Below are positions 41,601 to 45,400 of a DNA stretch of 64,000 bases, one piece after another. Below the pieces are notes generated by a model. That model saw only the letters and a list, made by a program, of their open reading frames with translations. It did not search any database and had not been told where the DNA came from. Position numbers and translations under genes: made by a program. Every line of letters begins with the position of its first letter. Position 1 is the first letter of the stretch. The stretch is from Cliona cf. orientalis. Taxonomy: Eukaryota; Porifera; Demospongiae; Clionaida; Clionaidae. Location: positions 5,208,001 to 5,272,000 of the forward strand of contig OZ005695.1 in NCBI GenBank assembly GCA_963930775.1, given 5' to 3'.

Positions 41601-42381
41601 TCTAAACAGAAAAAATCACCAATAGGTTATGAGGTAAAGTGGTTCTGATTATCCCTGTACATAATATTGAAATCATGCATCTCTATGATACAATTATATA
41701 GCCTTTTGCCAGAATTTGCCTTGAACATGGGAATCGTAGGGAAGCATCTAAATATATTGCAAGATGCTCATCAGAGTCCAAATTCAAATTATACATGGAA
41801 ATTGAGTAAGTTATGATTACCAGTATTTAAGGTACTGTTAATGCTTCTATACAAGTCACCCAGGTAAGTTTATGTGAATACTTGGACTTGTCCATGAATG
41901 TTACTCGAATAGATACAGGTTCACACTCCTGCTACTCAACGAGCATAAAAGCCAAACCTGATAGAGTAGGGACGGTAGTACAAAAGGATATTGTAGCAAT
42001 ATCTACGTTACTATCCCTTCTATCATTGTATACATTCTTGTACTTCCACTCCTACAGTTCACCTGGTGGGGAGCATAGGAATTTCAACCCTGAAGTAGGT
42101 TTTCTTTCCTAGAATATTTTCTCGAAGTAATTTCCCCTGCTTGTGTATTCTTTTCAAGAGTCCTTTTGAAATCTAGGGGGCAACCGGGGAAGACATAGCT
42201 TCACATGGGTGCCTGCATTTGACACAAATACTGATTTTGTAGGGATTTCCAAAAGGCAGCTGACACAGCGTTTCAGGATCGTAGTATAAAAGAATTGGAG
42301 GAGGTTGAAGCCAAGGTCATAAGATTTCCAGATTTAAGTGATTATGTGAAGATGCAAAAATCTAAACTGGGATATAGGTAA
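11605..42381 (+). CDS. VPS16: VPS16, core subunit of HOPS/CORVET (5' end missing)
   Basis: VPS16 is a class C vacuolar sorting protein. With VPS33, VPS11 and VPS18 it forms the core of the HOPS and CORVET tethering complexes at late and early endosomes (family knowledge). Twenty-three exons join in one unbroken frame over 22 introns, all with GT...AG ends, giving 791 residues and a stop. The order matches animal VPS16: a beta-propeller (exons 1-8, including [11 protein letters not shown] and [10 protein letters not shown]), a linker (9-10), then an alpha-solenoid (10-23, including [25 protein letters not shown] and [17 protein letters not shown]). Human VPS16 is about 840 residues, so roughly 50-60 N-terminal residues are absent. 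Introns range from about 55 bp to 5.5 kb and are full of MITEs. PRPF31 converges on its 3' end. Confidence 0.95.
11930..12590 (+). repeat. GAGTCGGTAGACTC repeat family, copy at 12 kb
   Basis: It shows ATATGTAATACxTACATTACAAAAA, a TTTC run, TTTCCAGGGCTAACTCAAGA, TTGCCATGGTGAAGT and GGGGCGTGGCTTCATTCG in the order of 56707-57420. The plus open frame 12202-12579 is inside it. Confidence 0.65.
13117..13796 (+). mobile_element. CCCCAGTAGC MITE, copy with nested MITE
   Basis: It starts ATCCCCAGTAGTTGCATAG with GGTGCATGTGGTAAAAGGTC, and ends GAGGCCCTGAAATTACCTCA then GCTGCTGGGGAT. The TA-CCGTA MITE at 13182-13386 is nested in it. Confidence 0.75.
13182..13386. mobile_element. TA-CCGTA MITE (TTCTAAAAATTCGGC family), copy 1
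   Basis: The ends are TACCGTATTTCTTCTAAAAA and TTTTTAGAAGAAATACGGT. It shares its interior with 24469-24690. GCAAAGGTCGTCACGCATAT lies inside. Confidence 0.85.
15758..15847. mobile_element. Short inverted-repeat element
   Basis: GCCAGGGATTTATGGCA at 15758-15774 is repeated in exact inverse at 15831-15847. A looser match (TAATAGTA against TACTATTA) extends outside it. Confidence 0.7.
15880..16110 (+). repeat. TTTACCCCTTGCGCATGC repeat, copy at 16 kb
   Basis: It carries AAAGGCACTATTGTGATATT, TATGTCCATCGATTCGAAGC, and CAACCAATCACTTTACCCCT. Both open frames here lie on this repeat. Confidence 0.65.
17164..17292 (+). CDS. VPS16: VPS16 exon 2
   Basis: It starts after CTATAG with [11 protein letters not shown] and continues [19 protein letters not shown], a propeller blade very close to the family pattern. 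It is 43 whole codons. The nearer acceptor GCATAG (17182) would break the frame with exon 1, so the upstream AG is preferred. Confidence 0.93.
17405..17564 (+). CDS. VPS16: VPS16 exon 3
   Basis: It encodes [20 protein letters not shown] and the following blade ([22 protein letters not shown]). The donor is T|GTGAGC, leaving one base that exon 4 completes. The open frame continues past the donor but loses similarity. Confidence 0.9.
17755..17960 (+). repeat. tRNA-derived SINE in VPS16 intron 3
   Basis: An A-box-like TTAGTGCAATGG is followed by B-box-like GAGTTCAATTCCC, then GAGCAAGTCACTTTGTCCCC and ATTGCTCCAG. The last block resembles the core found after the tRNA head in many animal SINEs (family knowledge). 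The tail is AT-rich. Confidence 0.65.
17959..18180 (+). repeat. Dispersed repeat shared with 56551-56700
   Basis: Both places share GAATATCATGGCAAAGGT, then GGTCTGGCTxGTATCGTGGA and a GCCAGA-AAGC block. No ends are defined, and the open frame inside has no motif. Confidence 0.5.
18210..18641 (+). repeat. Dispersed ~430-bp repeat, copy 1
   Basis: It shares ordered blocks with 29110-29605 (same orientation) and with 21015-21350 and 47450-47800 (inverted): GCGCATGCGCAGAT, the AACGTCGAATCTACCACCAG region, TGACAAAGAGCAGAC and GACACGGACTATATA. The minus open frame here exists only because the repeat is open. The copy at 29.6 kb continues straight into AGAAAATTGTTGCTCTGAAA, which in this copy lies 620 bp farther on. 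Confidence 0.7.
18641..18783. repeat. Near-perfect 143-bp palindrome
   Basis: Arms of about 68 bp begin GGTTAGACGCTGAAGCCAA and close as TTGGCTGAAGTATCTAACC around a loop near CGATAG. They include GATCTACGGGATTTAGAATT and its inverse. Such long palindromes are typical of foldback or MITE-type elements, and the structure would be cruciform-prone. Confidence 0.85.
18874..19209 (+). CDS. Unidentified acidic 111-codon ORF in a VPS16 intron
   Basis: An ATG-initiated frame starts [20 protein letters not shown] and ends in CRLSKL. The protein is rich in D and E, with a patch [20 protein letters not shown] that would form an amphipathic helix. Third positions favour C in Phe, Tyr, Asp and Asn codons, unlike the surrounding AT-rich intron, which argues for real or recent coding use. 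It lies inside DNA absent from the sister repeat at 29.6 kb, next to a palindrome and between two TATAGGTTAGAC words (18637, 19220). I do not recognise the family. It may be a cargo or captured exon of a transposon. Confidence 0.4.
   Translation: MATNSELTSEAGLVELLGRERYDDYFNEAVGGDSTMGVGDISANVDIFDNACAMESIIDELLLEAGEAFEVYEQQQGVASNEEIQFCTRTVLYWLPEDIKTSILSCRLSKL
19641..20240. repeat. C/G homopolymer tracts and CAGGGTTTCA-type repeat
   Basis: A C-run lies near 19757-19775. From 19975 a segment beginning GGGTTTAGTTCAGGATTTCA contains AAGGGGGGGGGG and CACCCCCTGGCCCC. It resembles 50572-50985. The open frames across the homopolymers are artefacts of low complexity. Confidence 0.6.
20301..20416 (+). 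CDS. VPS16: VPS16 exon 4
   Basis: The acceptor is TTAAGCAG and the donor CAA|GTGAGG. It codes for [20 protein letters not shown] and [14 protein letters not shown]. The acceptor at 20300 is chosen because it keeps the frame from exon 3; an AG at 20341 would lose the conserved Cys-Trp. Confidence 0.93.
20477..20599 (+). CDS. VPS16: VPS16 exon 5
   Basis: A 41-codon exon contains [20 protein letters not shown] and [11 protein letters not shown], a propeller blade with the family's GYIW-type motif. It is separated from exon 4 by a 60-bp intron. Confidence 0.94.
20610..20815. mobile_element. TA-CCGTA MITE
   Basis: The ends are TACCGTAGGTCGGGTTTTAA and its inverse TTAAAACCCGTCGTACGGTA, flanked by TA. 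There is no coding capacity. Confidence 0.7.
21015..21350 (-). repeat. Dispersed ~430-bp repeat, inverted partial copy
   Basis: It carries TTCTTTGTCATGCC, GTCTGGTGGTAGATTCAACG and GAGCAGAGCAAGAAT, the reverse of the 18.2-kb and 29.1-kb copies. Confidence 0.6.
21469..21524 (+). CDS. VPS16: VPS16 exon 6
   Basis: A 56-nt exon codes for [19 protein letters not shown], aligning with the human stretch that begins LCEF and ends at VW. The donor is TG|GTAAGA; exon 7 supplies the last base of the Trp codon. Confidence 0.9.
22097..22171 (+). CDS. VPS16: VPS16 exon 7
   Basis: A 75-nt exon codes for [20 protein letters not shown] then KHWCK. The donor is taken as TGCAA|GTATCC because joining to exon 8 then gives KYPLRDP in frame. 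A later GT at 22191 is not used. Confidence 0.85.
22958..23555. mobile_element. Mutator-like MITE with 9-bp TSD in VPS16 intron 7
   Basis: The element begins TAGCCTTGTTCCCAG and ends CTGGGGACGAGGCTA. Further matching inverted blocks (GGCCTGGTAAGCGAAATCAC near 23012 and GATTTCGCTTACCAGGC near 23481) lie inside. The word TGATTATGC stands on both sides (22949-22957 and 23556-23564). It has no transposase frame. Confidence 0.85.
23717..23856. mobile_element. GTGTCCCGGGTAAGCGCCC MITE, copy 1
   Basis: It runs from TGTGTCCCGGGTAAGCGCCC to GGCACTTACCTGGGGATACT. Three relatives lie at 44500-44658, 51740-51928 and 53368-53505, the last three ending near ACACTAxxGTA. Confidence 0.7.
23976..24070 (+). 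CDS. VPS16: VPS16 exon 8
   Basis: It codes for [20 protein letters not shown] and [11 protein letters not shown], the highly conserved LVPExDGVRI region at the end of the propeller. The donor A|GTATGT leaves one base for exon 9. Confidence 0.93.
24469..24690. mobile_element. TA-CCGTA MITE (TTCTAAAAATTCGGC family), copy 2
   Basis: The ends are ACCGTACTTCTAAAAATTCG and GCCGAATTTTTAGAAGAAAT. It shares the whole interior with 13182-13386, including TTCGGCACCCTTTACCGA and CAGACAGAATGTTGAATA. Confidence 0.8.
25075..25386. mobile_element. TA-CCGTA MITE (CAATTACG family), copy 1
   Basis: It starts TACCGTAGAATATTAATCCC then GGCTGCAATTACG, and ends CGTAATTGCAGGATTCTACG GTA as the inverse. A related copy starts at 51657. 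The minus open frame is repeat-derived. Confidence 0.75.
25520..25550 (+). repeat. Poly-G tract
   Basis: A G homopolymer of about 18 bases interrupted once by CC. Similar tracts occur near 27146, 40969, 47767, 50934 and, as C, near 45281, 46357 and 63059; lengths may be unreliable. Confidence 0.8.
26423..26600. mobile_element. TA-CCGTA MITE (GCGGGAAA family), copy 1
   Basis: It begins ATACCATATAGCGGGAAA with CGAGGGAGAAAAC and ends in the inverse, CCCACTATACGGTAT. Relatives lie at 29897-30076 and 46634-46834, all with CCACACCCATTATG or similar inside. Confidence 0.78.
27420..27980 (+). repeat. ~560-bp repeat, left arm of a long inverted pair
   Basis: It starts TTAACCCTCGGTGCATGCGC and runs to AATGGTGTTCATT. 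The same blocks occur in reverse order and orientation at 32506-33075 (GATAGCCTACAGTGATTAGT against ACTAGTCACAGTAGGCTATC, TGGCATGCATGTGGTACTAT against its inverse, and others). Fragments also lie near 35350, 36026, 36533 and 54268. Confidence 0.85.
28414..28490 (+). CDS. VPS16: VPS16 exon 9
   Basis: It codes for [20 protein letters not shown] and YKEYE, matching the human [20 protein letters not shown] region between propeller and solenoid. The acceptor is GAATAG and the donor GAA|GTGAGT. Confidence 0.92.
28515..28650. repeat. AAAGTCTGGTTAATAAG repeat, copy 1
   Basis: It shares AAAGTCTGGTTAATAAG, CTTCCTTCCTGTTGT, GCGCATGCGCCCAA and GATCAAGAGTT with 62228-62370. It contains the palindrome GGGCGCATGCGCCC. 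Confidence 0.65.
29110..29605 (+). repeat. Dispersed ~430-bp repeat, copy at 29 kb
   Basis: This is the sister of 18210-18641, with GCGCATGCGCAGATGGAAG, GCTCGAACGTCGTTACCAGA and GACACGGACTATATAAG. It runs straight into AGAAAATTGTTGCTCTGAAA, so it shows the state without the 18.64-19.26 kb insertion. Confidence 0.7.
29650..29815. mobile_element. TA-CCGTA MITE (AAATTTGGCGG family), diverged copy
   Basis: The left side reads ATATCTTGCCATTGGTATTG and the right side CAAAGTTTCCTGCTATACGG TA. It is related to 38356-38582 and 55132-55342, which keep clear ends. Confidence 0.5.
29897..30076. mobile_element. TA-CCGTA MITE (GCGGGAAA family), copy 2
   Basis: The ends ATAATATAGCGGGGAAAG and CATTTCCCGCTATAATATAG have lost the CCGTA core, but the interior matches 26423-26600. 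Confidence 0.65.
30665..30793 (+). CDS. VPS16: VPS16 exon 10
   Basis: A 43-codon exon: [20 protein letters not shown], then [19 protein letters not shown]. It corresponds to the start of the alpha-solenoid (human KADEYLREI and IEAAG). The donor is ATG|GTAAAC. Confidence 0.93.
30854..30993 (+). CDS. VPS16: VPS16 exon 11
   Basis: It codes for [10 protein letters not shown], then [20 protein letters not shown] and [10 protein letters not shown]. This is the best conserved solenoid block in the family. The open frame runs upstream into the intron, but the TATGCAG acceptor fits the frame from exon 10. Confidence 0.95.
31070..31105 (+). CDS. VPS16: VPS16 exon 12 (36-nt microexon)
   Basis: It codes for [12 protein letters not shown] across its two shared codons, matching the human QYKQLTIQVLLDR position. 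The acceptor is ATTGTAG and the donor ATAG|GTGAGA. Phase agrees on both sides. Confidence 0.9.
31224..31332 (+). CDS. VPS16: VPS16 exon 13
   Basis: It codes for [20 protein letters not shown] and [14 protein letters not shown], matching the LYPLAIQICEYLRLP helix pair. The donor is AAAG|GTACAT. Confidence 0.95.
31359..31574. mobile_element. Mutator-like MITE with 9-bp TSD in VPS16 intron 13
   Basis: A 216-bp element starts TAGTCTCATTCCCAGACCC and ends TATCTGGGAACGAGACTA. ATGGTGAAC stands at 31350-31358 and again at 31575-31583. Its first bases match the start of the 2697 element. Confidence 0.85.
31640..31915 (-). repeat. TTTACCCCTTGCGCATGC repeat, inverted copy
   Basis: It reads in reverse the blocks of 15880-16110, 43240-43545 and 55905-56215: GCGCATGCGCAAGGGGTAAA, AGCACAATGAATC, CTTCAGTGTG and ATGGTCCACGAGCGTC. 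Confidence 0.65.
32506..33075 (-). repeat. ~570-bp repeat, right arm of a long inverted pair
   Basis: This is the reverse complement of 27420-27980 at lower identity, ending GCGCCGAGGGTTAATAATA. It lies in VPS16 intron 13. Confidence 0.85.
33302..33847. mobile_element. pogo/Tigger-like MITE
   Basis: The ends are TACAGTGGTCCCTCCTTTGA and its inverse TCAAAAGAGGGACCACTGTA, with TA at both outer edges. CAGTGG ends with a TA target site are typical of pogo/Tigger-type Tc1-mariner elements (family knowledge). No transposase is present. Confidence 0.78.
33977..34114 (+). CDS. VPS16: VPS16 exon 14
   Basis: A 46-codon exon: [20 protein letters not shown], then [25 protein letters not shown] sequence, matching the human [20 protein letters not shown] helix. 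The acceptor is ATGTAG and the donor CACAG|GTACTA. Confidence 0.92.
34224..34332 (+). CDS. VPS16: VPS16 exon 15
   Basis: It codes for [20 protein letters not shown] and [16 protein letters not shown], near-identical in pattern to animal VPS16 (VPLLLKMK, AIESGD). The donor is TTG|GTAAAA. Confidence 0.96.
34439..34545 (+). CDS. VPS16: VPS16 exon 16
   Basis: It codes for [20 protein letters not shown], then [13 protein letters not shown] (human RNQPMALSLYRQ). The acceptor is CATTGTAG and the donor AAAG|GTATTG. Confidence 0.94.
34603..34707 (+). CDS. VPS16: VPS16 exon 17
   Basis: A 35-codon exon: [20 protein letters not shown] and [15 protein letters not shown]. It aligns with the human KDLYNQDDN region. 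The preceding intron is only 57 bp. Confidence 0.93.
35561..35972. mobile_element. TA-CCGTA MITE carrying a coding-like insert
   Basis: It begins TACCGTATTACCTCTAATTT and ends near AAATTAGAGGCAATATGATA. The interior holds about five copies of a short word like TGTCCGGATAATTAGAA. Between them lies an open frame (35635-35859) with an unusual, well-composed stretch: [20 protein letters not shown] and [20 protein letters not shown]. That part may be a captured host exon; its source is not recognised. Confidence 0.6.
36150..36532. mobile_element. TA-CCGTA MITE (GAATAGTAGCC family)
   Basis: The ends are ATACCGTATGTATTCGAATA and GGCTACTATTTGAATAAATACGGTAT-like inverse sequence. Internal words such as GAATAGTAGCCGCCCTCGAA are repeated several times in both orientations. 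Confidence 0.75.
36533..37030 (+). repeat. Decayed copy of the 27.4-kb repeat
   Basis: It keeps TATGTGGATTTCGTAGAAAA, TTCAAGAAGGCTAGTG, GGACTGATTTATCACTGGTC and GATATCAACTATGC, in the order of 27420-27980 but with replaced middle parts and a C-run near 36926. Confidence 0.55.
37478..37877. mobile_element. TA-flanked MITE with CAGTGTAGTCCACTTAA ends
   Basis: The ends are TACAGTGTAGTCCACTTAAA and TTAAGTGGACTACACTGTA. Repeated GAATTAxACGAAAATT words lie near both ends. It is consistent with a Tc1-mariner/pogo derivative. Confidence 0.8.
37986..38063 (+). CDS. VPS16: VPS16 exon 18
   Basis: A 26-codon exon: [20 protein letters not shown] and HLFNHK. It sits in the region that binds VPS33 in the human protein (family knowledge). 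It is the most divergent exon, but frame and splice sites (CTACAG, AAG|GTATAC) agree. Confidence 0.85.
38356..38582. mobile_element. TA-CCGTA MITE (AAATTTGGCGG family), copy 1
   Basis: The ends are TACCGTATAGCCAGAAATAT and TTTTCCGGCTATACGGTA, with AAATTTGGCGGTTA and its inverse inside. The open frame within it is part of the repeat. Confidence 0.82.
39255..39356 (+). CDS. VPS16: VPS16 exon 19
   Basis: A 34-codon exon: [20 protein letters not shown] and [14 protein letters not shown]. It aligns with the human QMRLLRLQRRLEDELGG-SLHDTV stretch, part of the VPS33 contact region. Confidence 0.92.
39419..39486 (+). CDS. VPS16: VPS16 exon 20
   Basis: It codes for [20 protein letters not shown] and DNQ, matching the human HNKRAEQLARDFRIPDK stretch. 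The donor CA|GTAAGT splits a Gln codon completed by exon 21. Confidence 0.94.
39487..41536. other. VPS16 intron 20 with repeats
   Basis: It contains the open frame 39768-40109 (113 codons, no motif), a MITE at 40318-40548, a G22 tract at 40969-40990 and a GAGAGAGGGAGAGTATC-type inverted element at about 41085-41340 related to 12688-12890. No further exon was seen. Confidence 0.5.
40318..40548. mobile_element. MITE with GGCCTGTCACG ends
   Basis: The left side reads GGCCTGTCACGTGATATTTG and ATATGTGGACCCCC; the right side is GGGGGTCCATATATTTC and CAAATTTATCGTGACAGGCC. An internal ACCCTGxxxACTAACCCTGC word is repeated. The minus open frame 40290-40685 spans it and is rejected as a gene. Confidence 0.72.
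41537..41633 (+). CDS. VPS16: VPS16 exon 21
   Basis: It codes for [20 protein letters not shown] and [12 protein letters not shown]. The [17 protein letters not shown] motif of animal VPS16 is almost unchanged. The acceptor is TTAAACAG and the donor GAG|GTAAAG. Confidence 0.97.
41702..41805 (+). CDS. VPS16: VPS16 exon 22
   Basis: It codes for [20 protein letters not shown] and [15 protein letters not shown], matching [21 protein letters not shown]. The donor GA|GTAAGT is completed by exon 23. Confidence 0.96.
42243..42381 (+). CDS. VPS16: VPS16 terminal exon
   Basis: It codes for [20 protein letters not shown], then [20 protein letters not shown], Tyr, Arg and a TAA stop. The AADxAxxxRxxxEL pattern matches the human C-terminus. 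The sequence AG|GTAAAA at the stop could in principle act as a donor, but no good downstream continuation was found. Confidence 0.92.
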
Positions 42382-42405
42382 AACTATGGTTCATCATTAC
42401 TATTA

Positions 42406-42462
42406 TTAGTTCTTGTTTGCACTTTGAAATGTGGCAGCATTAGAAAAATACTTCTGATTTGC
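42406..42462 (-). CDS. PRPF31: PRPF31 terminal exon
   Basis: It codes for ANQKYFSNAATFQSANKN and a TAA stop. ANQKYFSS is the matching human motif. The acceptor is TCATACAG. The stop is 24 bp from the VPS16 stop on the other strand. Confidence 0.9.
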   Translation of the reverse strand, partial: ANQKYFSNAATFQSANKN

Positions 42463-45400
42463 CTGTATGAGATTTAACATTCAGTAGTGATTATAACGAA
42501 CAAGTAGCTTGTACCTCATGTATCTTTTGTTCTGCTGCCATTGGATTTACTATCTCAAGACCCTGTACAAGTAGAACGGGTGTTATAATAATGAAACACT
42601 ATACCATATGTTGCCAGTAGCTTTATGGTATGTTATAATAATGGTGCATGTGGTAAAAGATTGTCAGTACAGTGTGCACATTGATGCCTCTATCACGGAG
42701 ACAGAACCGTCTCTTGACCACCGTCTCTTGACCTCATGATGAATCTCAACACTTCAATCACAAAGGATGAACTAGGTACAGTTTCCATCGTGGACAGTGT
42801 GCTATAATAGTTGATGAATCTCAACACTTCAATCACAAAGGATGAACTAGGTACAGTTTCCATCGTGGACAGTGTGCTATAATAGTGCAAGCTAGCTATA
42901 TTTATACTAAGGATTACGTACATCATACTATTAATTTTGCCCAAGTCTCTATGCAGTGACAAAGAAAACTGAGAGCGAAATTGAACATGTGTATTGAGTA
43001 CATCATAGTGTGCGCAGTACCATACCCCTGGACTAGGTTGCTGTCACAAAGGCTCCATTGAGGCCCTGAATTTTCTCACAATTACCTCATCAATTATACA
43101 ATAAGTTTCATCATAATTACCTCATCAATTATACAATAAGTTTCATCATAGAGTAACCTTATAACCATGGAAAAGTAAATAGCTACTGGGGATGTGTTTG
43201 CCCCTATACCATCTGCATCCTGCTCAAGATGAAAGCTGCAGCATGTGTCAACCTGTTGACAACCTTTAACTGCATAATAATATTCTGTTAGGTTGTGTGC
43301 ATGAGAAGGCACATGGCCTAGTAGGTACTGTCGATAGGTGTGGCTATGGTGGCTACCAAATATGTGATGCTCATAGACTGTGTCCATCGATTTGAAGCAC
43401 ACTGAAGCCATTTTTTTATTCGTTGTACTTACAGGTCACTCAGATGCTTACATTTCCAGATCTGGCTATTTATTCGCAAATAACAGACACAACCAATTAT
43501 TTTACCCTTGCTACACATGCGCACACAGGGTATTTAGTAGTCCAAGGGTAGCTAAGCAGCAAGCTAATGTATGGCAAGTAATTTGGGGGGAGGGGGGGTA
43601 CCAATTCTGTGATTCTACTTCTATGCATATGATAGAAATTTAGTCTAAGTGGCATAAACTAATGGATTTTCAGATGGATGATACAGCTCGATTTGGTTTA
43701 ATAAACGGCAAAAAACCATTCAAATTGAAGATGCCATCAGCTGGATGCATTAGTAAACCACAGAAGCTCTTCAAAGTCCTAGATTTATCAAATAATATTA
43801 TTCATGAATTAGAATAGTAGCAATCAGGAGCACTGATGTGCCATTTGACCACCCTACGAAACTCGTCCTCTAAATCCAACCTAGTCTGTACCCAATCAAT
43901 TCTAATTAATTTTGGTGGGGTTAGTTTTAAGGTATTCGAAATAACCTGCAGTGGAGTAAATGCAACACTAGACGCAGTACCAGAAGACATTCCCCGTACA
44001 GATGATTTTCCACCAAATACTTGGGCACGCTGTATTTGTCTCTAAAGCATAATAATATGATGTATCATAACTACATGAATTATTTAGATGTAGTTAAGCT
44101 TACTTGAAGACGTTTAGAAATCGAAACTTGTGTTTTTTTATCAACAGTTGGTCCACGCACTGGTCCAGCGACACCACCTTTACCTAACTGTCCTGTTGTA
44201 AATCCTAAATCATCTTGATAGGCATCATCTTCAATCTATAGGAATAGATACCATGTATTAATAATTTTATAATATTATACTTAGCTATGGTGCAGTAATA
44301 ACACTATTATAATGTCTAATATTATGATCACTGCATTCTGATGCTACAAACAACACACTGACAAGTGTATGATAAGCAGCTGTCTGCAAGTGAGTTAAAA
44401 GCTAACATGAGCTACTAGTACCACTGTCTAATTCAGAGAGAATGAAGCAAAAAATTTAAAGCGCACAAAATTGTAGCAGCACTGAACAGTGTATCTAATA
44501 CGTAGTGTCCCGGCAAATGCCCACTCCCAGGTAAGCACCCATGTAGCTCGTTTCAAGGGTTCTATACAAGTTGCATTCCAGGTATATAAGCACCCATGCT
44601 GGCCAAAATCAAGAGTTATGTTTCAGCGCCCATGGGCACTTACCCAGGACACTACGGTATGTACATAAATGGAGCAAACTTTCAGCCAATTCTCTCTATA
44701 GAGGAAGAGGGATTAGAAACCAATAATTTTTAGGGAGAATAGCTGGCTGATGGTTCACTTGTATGCCTTGAGGAAGCTGAATACCTGGAAATTGCTGCCC
44801 ATGTCCTCAAGACCATTGTAGTGTGCTCTACTCCTGATGATAACAGTCTCAGATATGACCATTAATTTTATTGTGCTATAATATTATAATATACTTCTGC
44901 ATAAGTCCTTGGCTATACACAAAATTATAGGTTTTGTCATATTTGCTACAGGTTATGCCTATTACCTTTTGTAGTCATGAGTAAGCTCCATTACCAAGGA
45001 AACTGTGAAGCTTAAGATCAAAAACCAATTTCTACAATAATATATTATGTCTTCAGTGAGCTTGCTCTGCTCACTCATGCCGTTTCATTAGACAGTTGGC
45101 ACCTGACGACCTTTACCTACTCCATATTGGCTCCTAAATGTCGCTCTTTTACATTCACCGTGCCACCATAATATCCAGTGTTCCTGTTAAAAATATTACA
45201 TGATGTCCTTTTGTAATGTCAGGTTAACTCACGCTTCCATTGGACATTTTTACTGGTCAGAATGTGCACAATTTAAGGACCCCCCCCCCCCCCAATAAAA
45301 CTTTCACAAAAACAATTAGTCATCCAATGTTAAGCAGTCATATCGTCAAGGGCTTGTAAGCCCTTGGTATCGTCATCCACACAACATGTAGATACGGAGG

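Larger units (their letters stand above)
42609..43190 (+). mobile_element. CCCCAGTAGC MITE, copy with internal duplications
   Basis: It starts TTGCCAGTAGCTTTATGG, has GGTGCATGTGGTAAAAGATT near the left end, GAGGCCCTGAATTTTCTCAC near the right end, and closes GCTACTGGGG. It lies in the PRPF31 intron between the TPLQ and GLEIVNP exons. Confidence 0.72.

Noticed and set aside
43802-43945. PRPF31 ending by read-through after TPLQ (47 extra residues)
   Set aside because: A donor lies exactly after TPLQ, and the conserved GLEIVNP and ANQKYFS exons were found downstream at 42562-42406.
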